This document shows positions 24,570 to 36,384 of a stretch of DNA of 64,000 nt, in pieces. The number at the start of each line of letters is the position of its first letter. The stretch's first letter is position 1. The stretch covers positions 34,609,340-34,673,339 of the forward strand of contig NC_049911.1 of assembly GCF_001411555.2 (NCBI RefSeq), written 5' to 3'. The notes below the pieces were generated by a model, which saw only the letters and a program-made list of their open reading frames with translations, was not told the origin of the DNA and searched no databases. The stretch is from Juglans regia (lineage: Eukaryota > Streptophyta > Magnoliopsida > Fagales > Juglandaceae). The translations under genes and the position numbers were made by a program.

Positions 24570-25760
24570 TTCAATGATGACTTTGAACTAAATTTTGGTC
24601 GGAGAGAGGAGCGTAAAACTGTCAATGAAGTTATGTATAATGCATTCCGCAAATGTAAGGCGATGTGTCATGAACATTATAATAAGTTCGAGAATAAGGA
24701 AGATGCATGCCAACATCCTTTTCAGGATGTCCGACCTTCAGATGAGAAAAAGTTTTATGACATGTTTGAGAATCCATCATATAAGGTAAATTAAACGAAT
24801 TTTTTATGTGTCTTATTTATAATTTTCGTTTCTTAATATTTATAATTTTTTTGCAGGAGCGAAATTCTACAAACAAAACAAATAGATTGAACTTAAAAAT
24901 TCATCATCATGCAGACTCAAGATCTTTTCATGGTCTCTCTAAAAAACTGGTAAAGCTATTTTATTTTTATTGTATATAGTTTTTATTTGGAAGTATTCTA
25001 ATGATTTTATATATCAACAAATGTCTATTGTAGCAAAATTTAAATACCAATTATGATTTGACAAAATTACATGCTGCATCATATACTGATCTTCATTGGA
25101 CTCATCCTGAAGCCCATGAAAATTATGTAAGTATGATAATCTGTTTTAATTAAACATATTTGAATATTCGTAGCGATATTAAATTTTGTTATTGTATGTA
25201 AGATAAAATAGTTGTCCTACATTTTTTTTACAAAAGAAAAAAAAAGAGTAAGAGCCACATGTCAATAGTGACCCATACCCCATATTAATTAACAAAACTC
25301 TCACTTGTGGCGGAGAAAAACCGTGTAACAATAAACCACTTGAGTGTAAAGTAATAAACAAAGAAACATTCGAACCCAAGTGAAACTAAAAACATAATCC
25401 TTGATCTGGATCTGCAAATGGTTGCACTACATGCTGAATTTGTAGTAGATCAAAATTTCTCAACTAGTAATGTTGAAATTTTTATACAAGTTTTAGGCCA
25501 GCGTTCATAATATTTGAAGGGTTTGGGTCGTTTTGTAAAGCCTTCTACCTCTTCCTTATCGTCTGGTTTTGCTTCTAATACTTCTATAGTGTTAGAGAAG
25601 ACGAATTCTAAAATTGAAAAATTAACTACAAGGCAACATGAGTTAAAGACTCAATTGATGAAATAAGCAGACATGGATATATGCATGAAACAACAAGAAC
25701 AACAACAAGGAGAGTTCAGGAGAGAGATGCTTATGCAATAGTTCAGGCCTCCAAGCAACT
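24570..25760 (+). pseudogene. CACTA second gene (Transposase_24 / Ptta-En/Spm type) remnant
   Basis: Exon-like blocks with GT...AG borders can be followed. About 24600-24785 encodes YNAFRKCKAMCHEHYNKFE and DEKKFYDMFENPSYK. Then 24858-24950 encodes ERNSTNKTNRLNLKIHHHA then DSRSFHGL, and 25034-25126 encodes LHAASYTDLHWTHPEA. A final region near 25400-25760 reads VLGQRS, LKGLGRFVKPS and KIEKLTTRQHELKTQLMK. The order matches the plant Transposase_24 family, including the block of basic residues before the G-S-xx-F-like motif and the C-terminal coiled coil. Stops in the last exon and an A-rich insertion near 25200-25380 show it is broken. Confidence 0.65.
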
Positions 25761-25924
25761 GATTTACATTATAAGTACAGATTTTAGGATCTATTTTTGT
25801 ACGAAGGAAGCTAGTACTATTATTTATTTATTTATTTAGTTCGCACTTATTTGATTACTTTTATGGCTATTGAATAAATTGTATTATATTTTTTTAAATA
25901 TTATGTATGTTTATTTGATTTTTT

Positions 25925-26345
25925 ATTATTGGGTAAACTAGAATAGTTACTGTTCAAATGACAAAAAACTGTTTAAACATTGATACAGAATATTCGAATG
26001 TAATCAGTATTAAACGTTCGAACAATAGTTCAAACCATTCGAACAAATCATCGAACATGAAATAAACGTTCGAATGTCATCTATAACAAATCGTTCGATT
26101 CTATCATGGCCCGGTCGAACGTCTTACTCAATACATTCAAACATATTTTTCTGTTTGACCATCAAGTTGTTTATTCGAACGTTTCCTCATGCCTATTTAG
26201 TTGAACAGACTGCTATTGATCGACTGCTCACGAAGGATGCATTCCAACATAATTGGCGTTCAAACATCAAGTTTGTACCATTTTAATGTTATTTTGGAAT
26301 GAAATTCAATCGTCCAAAAAAAATATTCTGTTCGAACACGATTGA
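25925..26345. repeat. CACTA-like subterminal repeats
   Basis: At least ten copies of a GTTCGAAC/CATTCGAAC-like motif in both orientations within about 400 bases, for example AAACGTTCGAACAATAG and AAATAAACGTTCGAATG. Dense short subterminal motifs are where CACTA transposases bind. Confidence 0.6.
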
Positions 26346-26541
26346 ATTAATTTGCTCAAGTTCGTTTCAAAAGATATTTTTTTGGGATAAAATTAATATT
26401 TTCATCATAAAATATCTTTTGAGAAGTGTTATTGGAACGACTTTGAGACGATTTTTTTAATCTCAAGAAATATTTCGGGATCAAATCACAATTTTTTGTG
26501 ACAAAAATTTTCATCCAAAAAACAACTTATGTTGTAGCGTT

Positions 26542-27578
26542 TTTTGTTCAAAGATATTTTAAGACTACATATTTTCAAAGCCCACCTCACATTTCCACAG
26601 CAAGTGAGATAATGATCATCTATATATCTTGAGAAGAAGCTGCGCACCTTCATTAGTACTCGATCATGACATCATGAGTTTCAAAAAAAAAAAAAAAAAG
26701 ATCATGACATCATGCATGCGAATGAGGAGCCTTGACAATAAAAACACAATGATTGAAGGCAACGCACTCAAGAAATTAAGGAATATCAGGATTCAGTACT
26801 GGGTCGAGTCGGATGTCGTGTGGATCGATCCGTATAACTTCAAAGAGGCTGAAAGAGCTAGGATTGGTCAATGCTTTTAAGTACTGATACGGATTTCGAA
26901 TTTAAGATTTAAAAAATATTTTAAATAATATTATTTTTTTATATATTTTTTTAATCATCATAAATATTTTTTAAAAAAATAAAAAATTTATAACATCTTT
27001 CAAAAATACTTTTTTAATTATTCGATAAAATAAAAATATCATTCGAAACATTTTTTAGATTTCAAATTCAGAATCCAAAGCATTTCTCATTTTCTAATGA
27101 ACAACGCAAGCAGGTGCTAGCTACATGCAAACTCACATTCTTTTATGTTCCCTTAATTTCTTTAACTATTCGATTATCCGATTATCGCTTCTCTCTCCCT
27201 CTCTCCCTCTCTCGCGCATATATGGTGAGGTGAACTCTATAAATTAAGAGTAATAATATGTGATATGATATGTAAATTTAACATAGATAAGAGATGAAAT
27301 TAACGAGTTTGAGTTTGATGTTAACGGATTCGGATCAAAATTGGTTTATCCATTAAGATACGAGTTATAAACGGGTCAATTTACTTAATACGAAATCAAT
27401 CCGTTTTGATCCGTTTAGAATTTATTTCAAAATCAAAATTTTATTATTGTTAAGTTATAATAGTAATATTTATCGGTATGCTTATATTGTTATTGTTGAG
27501 ATTGTAATTTTAAATCTATATTCATATTTGTTATTATATGATTTGTAATATTGGTTTTATATGTTAAAATTTGAAAAA
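26542..27578. other. Non-coding stretch
   Basis: A short open frame at 26629-26880 (83 codons, poly-lysine from an A-run, then RIQYWVESDVVWIDP) matches no family I know, and I do not call it a gene. The rest is AT-rich with a CTCTCTCCC tract near 27190. Confidence 0.4.
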
Positions 27579-27752
27579 GAGAAAATATACTTACAACTGT
27601 GAATTGCGTAACCGCCGCGTAATCGTTTTGAAAAAAATGAATAAAACATGGGACCCACATGAAAAAAATTAATTTTTTAATAGTGGACCCCACTCTTTTT
27701 CAAAGCGATTACGCGGCGGTTACGCACTTCACGGTTGTATGTAGAATTACTC
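27579..27752. mobile_element. MULE-type MITE (174 bp), relative of the 21450 element
   Basis: Long inverted ends meet through GCGTAACCGCCGCGTAATCG on the left and the same 20 bases on the right when reverse complemented, followed by TTTGAAAAA. The outer ends are GAGAAAATATACTTACAAC and GAGTAATTCTACATACAAC. Length and layout equal the copy at 21450-21622. The target duplication is no longer clear. Confidence 0.8.
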
Positions 27753-28528
27753 GTAAAATTATGTTAATCATGTCAAATGAGTTATGCATTTTAGTTCAAT
27801 CCATTTACATGAAACAAATGGGTCCAAATGAGTCGCATCGTATTAATATATTTTTAATTAATTATTAAACGGATCAAAATGAGTGACATAATAATATGCG
27901 TTATTTAAATAGGTTGAATTAGGATTTAAAAGTTTAACACATTTAACTTAACGGATTAGGTTAAACTTAATCTATATAATCGAATGTTCATAATTTAACA
28001 CAATAACAACAAAACTCAAAAATCCGAAAACACGAAAACATGACCCGGCCGGAAACGGCAAATCTTGTACGTATAATCCTGCTCGTAGCTTCTTGGGTTA
28101 TGATATATCAAAGAAAAGTAACTTAATTTAGGACAGAGGTGTTACCTAGGTTGTCGCGCTTAGGATACATATTCATTGGCGGCCTTTCCTGTAGCTTAGG
28201 ATTCAGCTTCTTGTCGTTTAATAATCTCCTATTTATTTTTATGGGGGCCGGAAGTTTGGTAGCTTCAAAAATATATATCAATTTGCATTAAAGCGGATCC
28301 CCCGAGTTCGACTGTTCCCTCATAGCTAGGTTTCTAATCTTATAGGGTTTGGCTCACAAACTTGATCAATGGCGATATGTACTATTTTCGATCGGTGACA
28401 TCTAACTGCTGGATATGGCAAAAGGGTTTCCTCCGACAAATTAACCAACGAAATTTGAGTGTGATAAGTATAGTACTTATGACAATACTCTCTTTACTCG
28501 CCCACCAATTGGTTAGTTATATTTAAGA
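27753..28528. other. Non-coding stretch
   Basis: I see no gene, RNA or paired repeat. Confidence 0.35.
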
Positions 28529-28692
28529 GAAACGCTAATCTTAGGGCTTCCGACAGTTTTTTTTTTTAATTTAATAATTAAGAAAATGTTTTTTAATGAT
28601 GTTATGAATTTATTAAAAAATATTAAAAAAATGCATGAAAAAAAATTATTGTCGGCTGCCCAATCGGGAGCCCCATGTGTGGCTGTAGAGCC
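28529..28692. mobile_element. Small MITE-like element
   Basis: The left part has CTTAGGGCTTCCGACAG and the right part, reverse complemented, has GGGCTCCCGATTGGG then CAGCCGACAATAAT. The A/T-rich centre resembles that of the element at 44938. The ends are imperfect and no target duplication is clear. Confidence 0.4.
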
Positions 28693-29567
28693 ACTCATAT
28701 ATTAATCCAGCCGATGATCAACACGTGGCTGGATCTCTTCCTTATTTAAGAAGAATTTCTCCATTTTTAATTCCTAGATATGTTAAAGATCTCGAATTTA
28801 TAGCTTGATCTGTTTTCCAGAAAGAGTTTATGTGCCTCTCGTCACCTTTTTTTTATTATTAGGTTGGACTTGTTTGATAATGTATGCCATTGCCATTTTC
28901 CTTTATTATATATATATATTAATTTTTTTTTTGTATATGAAAATATGTGCTTATAACGGTAAATTATATTTATATATTCAACGATATGATTAAAAAAAAA
29001 AACAGTAGCTGCTCTATTAAGAACCTTTGTCGGAAAATTAGTTCCTCTTATGCTTTTTATTTTAACTAGTTTATGGACATACCTTTAGTTGGGCTGGCTC
29101 GGCCTAGCCATTGTTGTAGTGGAAACCCAGCTCGGAGTCCATTATGGGCTGAAAGATAAACCCACGGGGCCATGCCTAGTCTTCCGAGCCTGCCTATACT
29201 GAAACGTTGAATTCAACACTGTTAGATCTCCTGATGGGTGGCCCAACGTAATACTGCCTTTTCCCGACGGCCCAGCCCATTCTCGCAGTCATGTATATTT
29301 TTCAAAATTCGTCGGCTTTGCATCGGCTTCCTCCTTTTATTTAGTGCTTGGACTATAGCATCGACGAAATAGAAAAGAAAAGCCAAAAATAAATAAACAC
29401 ACATTGCTTTTTATAATATAACTTACGCAACTATGTTTTAAAATGAAAATATCTCATAAAAATAATATTACTTTATAAAAATATTCTTATTTTAAAATAT
29501 AATTATAAAATATATTATAAAATATATTGTATAGTTATCGTTAATCATGAATTGCAAATTAGGGATA
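28693..29567. other. Non-coding stretch
   Basis: No gene recognised. It includes a GC-richer part at 29080-29300 (GGCTGGCTCGGCCTAGCC, CGACGGCCCAGCCC) without a readable protein. Confidence 0.35.
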
Positions 29568-29790
29568 CTATCAGCCCATGCGAGAGCGAGGTCGACCCTT
29601 CCCCGCACACCGCTCCCGGGTTGCAGCCCAAAGAGGCGGGGTCTCCCACCCGCTCCAATAGTGGCCATGGCCCACTAGGCCCAAATACTATTTTTGTGCC
29701 AAAAAGTGAACAACAAATATATTTTTAAACTTAAATTATCACATAAATTAAATTATAAATTTAAATTTATAAATATGACAATAATTTAAA
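29568..29790. mobile_element. Fragment of a GC-rich hAT-like MITE
   Basis: CCTTCCCCGCACACCGCTCC and GAGGCGGGGTCTCCCACC, followed by an AT-rich body (AATTATAAATTTAAATTTAT), resemble the element at 52541-53150. Only one end is present. Confidence 0.45.
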
Positions 29791-29880
29791 AGTCTTCCAA
29801 GCGCCACTTGGCAGCCACCCCCAAATCCCCAAATTTTCTTCCCAGAAGCCCTTAAAAAGGCGGAGAGGTAGTAGAACTAA

Positions 29881-30424
29881 GAGCACTCTCATTGGAATAG
29901 CTAAATTAAAATACATTTTTTATGAATGTAAGATGAATTTAACTTTTAGCTATTCCATTTATATAAATCTCTATATTGGAATAGCCATTTTTTCATTATA
30001 TGACAATAAAATAATATAAGATGAATTTAATTTTGACTATTCACATCAAATCTCCAAATTGAATTATCTATTTATTCATTATATAGTAATGAATAATTAA
30101 TAATTTTGAAAATTTTTTAATTTTTTTAATTATGAATTTATTTTATTTTTTCATATTTTACTATTTATAATATTATATATTAATTTGTAATTGTATTCTA
30201 ATTATATTTTTTCAATTGTCATTTAAAATGGAGAGAGAAATAATTAATATTAAAAGGAAAGAGAAAGAAATAATATAAAAAGGATTTGATGAATGAATAG
30301 TATCTTCTAAATTTAGAAATTAGTTTGAATATTACTGTAGTTATAATTCAATGTGAGTAATTTATCTACCTAATAGTTAAATTCTCATTGAATTTAACTT
30401 TTAATTAATCCAATGAGAATATTC
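29881..30424. mobile_element. PIF/Harbinger-like MITE abutting a gene fragment
   Basis: The left end GAGCACTCTCATTGGAATAG follows TAA. The right end, reverse complemented, reads GAATATTCTCATTGGATTAA. The interior is AT-rich with several weak internal repeats. The right 12 bases include the ATG that opens the next reading frame. Confidence 0.65.
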
Positions 30425-30979
30425 GCAGTTACCGATTCAACGAACAACTCTAATGACTATGAACAGAAACCGAATCATGATGACGTTAGCCTTAGTAGAG
30501 ATGCCAGCAGTGGTGCTTCTACTACTAGGCTTGCCAATGATGGTAGCACTAGCAATGACAATGGCAATAGCACCAGTATGACCGACAACCCTGAAAATCC
30601 CAATCCTCGAAACAACTCTATCGGTAGGATTTTTAACAATCCCAGAATTCACGATGCGTTCTTGGGTGTTGGCGAATATGGGAATTTGGTTTTGCCAAAT
30701 GGGGATTTTGGCCTAGGATTTAAGAGGTTCAATTTGAAAGAGGGGCCCCCTGTAGCCTTTGGGCACTCGGGAATGGGCGGATCAACAGGCTTTGCCGACT
30801 TGAATAACAGGTTTGCTATTGCTGTGACCCTGAATAAAATGTCTTTTGGCGCTGTAACTGCAAACATCGTACAGCTTGTTTGTTCAGAATTGAATATCCC
30901 CGCGCGGGAGGAATTCTTGAGATTTGGAGGGATGGGACCTGATGCCCATTTAAATCTTGCAAGACCTTTGATCAATTGA
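30413..30979 (+). pseudogene. C-terminal fragment of an ABC1K/beta-lactamase-type fusion protein
   Basis: An intact 188-codon frame. After an asparagine/serine-rich linker (residues 8-75) it reads HDAFLGVGEYGNLVLP, GDFGLGFKRF, then GHSGMGGSTGFADLNNRFA and NIVQLVCSELNIP, ending LNLARPLIN. This matches the very C-terminus of plant proteins that join an ABC1-like kinase to a class C beta-lactamase-like serine hydrolase (Arabidopsis At5g24810 type). HSG in this block corresponds to the third active-site motif of that fold; the serine and tyrosine motifs and the whole kinase part are absent. The first residues (MRIF) are encoded by the end of the MITE at 29881-30424. A CAG just before VTDSTN looks like the old intron acceptor. 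Probably a truncated copy, not a working enzyme. Transcription cannot be judged. Confidence 0.75.
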
Positions 30980-31089
30980 GGACGGGAAGAAAAATTTTTC
31001 CCGTTTACATATCACAGTGTTTTTACTAGTAAAATTACTATTTTAGCCGATCACAATAATAAAATACACAAAAAATATGTAAAATTTAT

Positions 31090-31290
31090 TGTATTTAACC
31101 GAACTCATATCATTTCATCTTATCTAATCATTACAGTTTTAATTCTTAAGTTTTTACGTAAAATAAAATAAACAATTTAATTTTTTTAAATCTTAAAATA
31201 AAAATAATATTAAAAAATATATATATTATAATAATATTTTATTTTATTTTTAATTTATCTCATTTCATCTTATATGTAAAAATAAATGAA
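31090..31290. mobile_element. Tourist-like MITE, worn copy
   Basis: CATATCATTTCATCTTATC on the left, ATTAAAAATATATATATT inside and ATCTCATTTCATCTTAT on the right, as in other copies of the CTCATCTCAACTC family. Confidence 0.55.
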
Positions 31291-31511
31291 GATTGGAATG
31301 ACATTCGCGTGATTTACAAAGAAAACGAGGGTATAATGCCATTGTTCCAACTATAAAAACTGTTGAACACGAGAGAAGGAAAGCAATCTCTCTATTATCT
31401 GCTCAACTCCACTCGTTCAGAGTGCTTTCTTCTAAACGCTAGTAATTCTTTTGAAAGGTGAAAAGCTTTTAGTCTAACATAACGGGCATAACCGAGGCAT
31501 GCTCAAGATCA

Positions 31512-31914
31512 TTGATTAGAGACCGCGTGTTGCATGCATTTGGAAGCTCAAGTGCAAGCTCAGCGGCAACTCACCTTGGTGAGGACGATCATGGTTGCAA
31601 GCCACAGAATGCGCGCAAGGTTGATGACACAATGGTCCGAGCTCCAATTACCGTGTTCGGAATGCAAAACAATGGAAGAATCAAGAAGGAGAATGCGCGG
31701 CGAGTGGTAGAGAAGCTTGGCTTGATATATAGTACTCCTTCTTCCGAGGAAGACAGATATGGCTTTGAGCTACCTGGCGAAGGTCTTCTAGACGACGACG
31801 ATGAAGTACCCATAGAGGAGGTGCTTGAAGCGCAACGAGTTACTGCGTGAAGCCTGAATTTCGACGAGGATGGTGATGGATATATAAATTTCTGCCTTGG
31901 TATCGATTATATAT
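31512..31914 (+). pseudogene. Calmodulin-like (CML) gene fragment with a stop before the EF-hand
   Basis: A frame without an upstream ATG reads RVLHAFGSSSAS, then GRIKKENARRVVEKLGLIYS, GFELPGEG and DEVPIEEVLEA, before a TGA at 31848. Directly after the stop, in the same frame, follows SLNFDEDGDGYINF, an EF-hand calcium-binding loop (DEDGDGYI, 31863-31886). A stop at 31912 follows. The order of a helical block, an acidic linker with EEVLEA and then an EF-hand is that of plant calmodulin-like proteins. The loop has lost the glutamate normally at position 12. The first ATG in frame is at codon 41. I call it a pseudogene; the exact CML type is uncertain. Confidence 0.6.
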
Positions 31915-32940
31915 TATAAGTTTAACCGTAGATCCAAAACCTTTGGAATGTTGGATAGTAATTATATGGCAAGTTTTTAACCATTAGGATCATAGCAACC
32001 TTTAGTCCTCGTGATTACATTTATAGAACCCTTTTTTTTTTTTCGTTGAAAAATATATGGCGTACTTCATCACACAATATCAATTAATTCTAAACTTTAC
32101 TTTATTTTTCTCAATAATATTTTAATCATGGATTAATCATTTCTCATTTATTTCTCTGTTATTAGATTGAAGAGATCATTATCAAAATCGTTAATTACCT
32201 AATTAATTAACCGACTTAATTTTATTTATGGTCTATGGTTTTATACAGTGGTGGAACCAGAAACTTTTACGAGGGAGGCCAATTTTTCTATTGTGTGACA
32301 TGTTTATATAAAATAAAAAAAGAAACTAGAAAATCATAAAAATATAACTATAGAAATAAAATTAGATCTCAATAATTTGCTACATATATATACAAATAAA
32401 ATTTTAAAAAACACAACTTAATATATGTTTCAAATTCCTAATGATAATGTTTCAAATAATTATATTAATCCATTATTATTTTTGTAATGAAATATTTAGA
32501 ATTTATTTTCTTCATAGAAATTATTAAGTGATCTTTTAGAATATTATCTTTCTTATTCTAGTATGTAAGCTAATTTATTAAGTTTCATGCAAAATCTAGA
32601 TATTTTTCGTGTCACATTAAGTATACAATGCTATAATTGAGACATTAAATAATTTTTTTTACTCATTGAAGTCTAGAGGATAAAACCTCTCAACTATTTT
32701 TCATGTAAATCATCAATCTTAAATTATTTCTCTTGTATTTTTATTTTGGATTCTATATTAAGAAGTCTAATATTGTATAAAAAAAACTTTGAGATCTATA
32801 TTAATAAGTTTATTATTTTTTCTAAACTTAATTTTAATTTAATTTTGGTGAGGTCACGTCGTTAAAAATAAATAATATATAGAAATTATATAAAATTTTG
32901 ACACTATAACAAAAAAATTGAAGAAAGACATAGCACTATA

Positions 32941-35900
32941 GAAAAAAGCTACCCAACCCCCGGTCCCCTAAACGCACGCCACACTCCTGACGTGGTGAAC
33001 CCGGTTTGTCGCCACATCACGGTTTATTATTTATTCCTCCCGAGCTCCTTCATTCTCCCCCTTCTCCCTCAGAGTTCCCACTCGACGCAGACCTCTCCCT
33101 CTTCTCAAACTCCAGCCTTCTGAGTTTCTCATCCATGGCGCCGAAGCCCTCTCCCTCAACCCATCTCTTCTCCGACCCTAGCACCCATATCTTCTCCCTT
33201 GCCCAGCACCCATATCTTCTCCCTCAATTTATGCACTGCATTGTGGCGAATAGGTATTTCAAGCAAAAGCGCATCTCATATTTTACCATTTTTTTAGCAC
33301 AAACTCCTTTACCCTTGTTTTGCAGATATATCCCACAATCATTGTGGTTGGTGCACTGGCAATCTTCAAGCAAAATTAGGGTCCATTTTTCAAAATATAA
33401 AAGTAAAATTTTTAAGCATAAACATGTACGTAGATCCATTTTCAAGCATAGATATATGTAATTTGGAAGCTAGCTATATATTTTACTACAATAAACTGGA
33501 TTCCTGTTTGAAGGCACGTTCTTGATTATTAGCATGCGTTTGAAATTAGGGGTCGATATGGTCTTAATGAATTGAAAGTGGAGCTCCAATTTTGGAATGG
33601 TTTGTTTGGAGTCCTACATTAGGACACATCGCAGGTGGTTGAATTACTAATTATTATCTTGTTCATGGAAGGCTCTTTGTGAGCACCTGGGAAACATAAA
33701 GATTTATGTCCATCTCTTCACGAGTGGCTGTCAAAGATGAAGGTTAATAGACTTGGTGCCATTCTTGTCTGATGCATGGCAACATTTTCTACAGTGAATG
33801 ATTAAGATATTACTATTGATTTGTGCGAGTCAAAAGTTCTTGGATGAGTAATAATTATTGTAAACATAGAAGAAAATAATTGCAGTCTAAATTTTCTTAC
33901 AAAGCAAGTTTTTTCAGGTGAATTGATCAACATACTAACAAATAAATTCCTCCTGGATTTTGTAGGTGGCTGCAATGGCTTGCTTCATTTCAAACAATGC
34001 ATTTGCAAAGAACTTGGCAAGAAAGTCTGGGTCAGGGATGATATCTTTTGCAACCAAATTAAAAAGCATCATAATGATCATGATATCTATTCGAGCTGCA
34101 AGTGTGTCGGGAGAAGCTGTTGCAAATGAAGATATTACTTATTTTGTTGAAAAGTTTAAGGAAAATAGCATCAGGATGGAACACTTTATTTTGTATTGTT
34201 GTTCTTGCATGTTGCAGCTCATTTAAGTCACTCTCATATTTTTGAGTTCATGTGGTTGATAGTTTTGTAGAAAACAACCTACTTTGAAAATGCAGAAAAT
34301 TGACCTGTTACAATCTTTGGGTTTCTGTGTTTGTGTTTGGGTTATTCCATTAAATAGTTGCATATTGGCATAGCAAATTTTTGTTAATGGAAAATCTTTA
34401 TTTAGTTTTGTTCTGCCACTTGCCTATTTAACTTGTTCCACTTTTGAAGTGGCATGTTTAGTTGAGTGGGTTCCATCTTCACTCACAAATTAAACACTTT
34501 CGAAATGTCAGCAACTAGAACCATTAACAACAATTTATTTGAACAATCAGCAAAAGGTTCTGGTTCAAAGGCCAATATGTTCTCACTCATATATACTTTG
34601 TCCTCACCAAGTTCCTAAACTAACAAAACATAGAAGAAATACATTCTGCTGCAATCTTATATCAAAGATTGTGAAAACAAACTGCAATATAAGAAGTAGC
34701 AGCCAATCCACGAATATAATGTAAATGGAAACAAACCATCTTTAAGAAAATATTATATTGCACTTTACATATCAAAAATCACATATCTGGTTTACCCCCT
34801 TTACAGACAAGAAAATATTACATTTCCAAAAATATTACACTTCAAGAAAATAATCCTTCGTGTATACGGAAAGCATAAATCCTTTGCACGCCCATATCTG
34901 ATTTCACAAACATATATACGCATAATGCTCGCTCGTATCTGGTTTATACCTGTGCCAACAATTCAAAAGTCAAATAACTAAACTTAACACTAACTAACAT
35001 CTTGAAAAAATCAAATAAAATGTTATTAGTTATACATGTACCAACAAAGGAAAAATAAAATGCTAACTAAACATAAGACATGCTAATTGAACATATTTTC
35101 ACTAGCTAATGAAAATCTAGATATGCTAGAAGATACATTTTAATCACCAAAAGTAAAAGCAAATGAAGCGTTCAGGTCTAAAGATTATATGACTTTCTCC
35201 TGGGGATGAAAAGTATAAATTCATTATCATGGGGGCCACATCCAAATGAGGCCTTAGACTAATCACCATCTCAAAAGTAACATCCAAATGAGGCCTTAGA
35301 GAAGTTGGAAATGAAGAGTACGAATATCTTGGTTTATTTTTTCAGCCTATATAGTTTTTCAAGTCCAACTTTTTCAAGACCATAGCATATGGCTTAATCA
35401 CATTCAGATTTATTTTATTTCATAAATCAATTTTAAAATGGATAAAGTTAACTAATTTTGTTGGTGAAATGATGTTCCTTTGACCAATATAGCAGACCTT
35501 AGCAAGCAGAACATGTTTACGGGGGGCTGGCATTTTGGTAACTAAATCTTGGTTTGATTTAATATTTAATTAGCTACACAATTTCAGTTGTTATCAACAA
35601 GCAAAAAACCAGTGAATGGAATACAACATCAGCAAACCAAAAACCAGTGAATGGTATATAACATCAACAACCCAAAAACCAAAATCAGGAACCAAAAAAC
35701 ACAGTTGATGCGTTGTGTGGCATGGTATACGAAATTTATGCGTGCTATGAACAGTTGATGCCATTCTCGGATGATAAAACACCCAAAAAGTCAACAACCA
35801 AAAAACCCACAAAACACAGATCAAACAAATACAAAATCGCAGATCCATTAAACACAAAAACACACAATATGAGTAATGCTAGAAATGGAGAGATACTAGG

Positions 35901-36384
35901 AGACGAAAATAGAAAAATAAAAACCCTTATACTTTCATTTCTTACCCTTGTTGGCGGAGCTAGACGCTGCTGGAAGTAGATGACGGATGGTGATGATTTC
36001 AGCAGCAAGAATGCGAGTGGAGGGGTGAAGCCGTGCGAGAATGGTGAAGCTGGAGGTTGAGTAGATTATTTGAAAAAAAAACCATCTTCAAACTTTTGTT
36101 AATCTTGTCGGCGGAGCCACACGGTACCGAAAGTAGATAAAGGACAATGATGACAGTAAGAATGCGGGTAGAGGAGTGAGGCCGGCGTAAGGAAAACGAG
36201 CTGGGGGGTGGGGGTTGAGAACGCGGGGGAGAACAATTTGGGGGGATGTAATTGAATTGAATTTGGATCCCTCCACAAATCAAAACTTACGTTTCATATT
36301 TTTTAAACAAAATAAATAAATAAATGTCACGTAGGTTTGGCGTGCGGAGGTTGAGGAATAGTAGGGGGTTGTATAGAAGAACTC
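32941..36384. mobile_element. MULE-like element nested in the hAT element
   Basis: The left end reads GAAAAAAGCTACCCAACCCC and the right end, reverse complemented, GAGTTCTTCTATACAACCCC. Both continue to a matching CGCACGCCA then ACGTG about 30-45 bases in. The flanking 9-mers AGCACTATA and TTTGCTATA agree only partly. The interior is gene-like in composition (a proline-rich frame at 33006-33461, and GC-rich duplicated sequence at 35950-36235), but I recognise no protein family. It may carry captured gene pieces. Confidence 0.45.
35945..36237. repeat. Diverged ~150-bp tandem duplication
   Basis: CTTGTTGGCGGAGCTAGACG at 35948 and CTTGTCGGCGGAGCCACACG at 36105 begin two similar blocks. Each continues through AGTAGAT, AAGAATGCG, GTGAGGCC or GTGAAGCC, and ends GGTTGAG. 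The text looks like 5' exon sequence on the minus strand, but no protein family is recognisable. Confidence 0.65.

Larger units (their letters stand above)
22734..26541 (+). mobile_element. Decayed CACTA (En/Spm-type) DNA transposon
   Basis: Remnants of the two genes expected of a plant CACTA element occur in order on the plus strand: a Transpos_assoc/TNP2 gene (23741-24480) and a Transposase_24-type gene (24570-25760). The flanks hold repeated GTTCGAACG-like motifs (22815-22850 and densely 25930-26340), as in CACTA subterminal repeats. A possible right terminus is TTGTAGCG at 26534-26541 (reverse complement CGCTACAA, close to CACTACAA). No matching left terminus was found. Many stops mean it is dead. 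Confidence 0.65.

Noticed and set aside
25179..25379. 66-codon minus-strand frame
   Set aside because: It lies in an A-rich insertion in the CACTA remnant; no homology.
30437..30975. Minus-strand frames under the hydrolase fragment
   Set aside because: Shadow frames opposite a frame with clear protein homology.
33006..33461. 151-codon proline/serine-rich frame in the nested element
   Set aside because: The composition reflects CT-rich DNA (CTTCTCCCTC); no family recognised and it lies inside a transposon.
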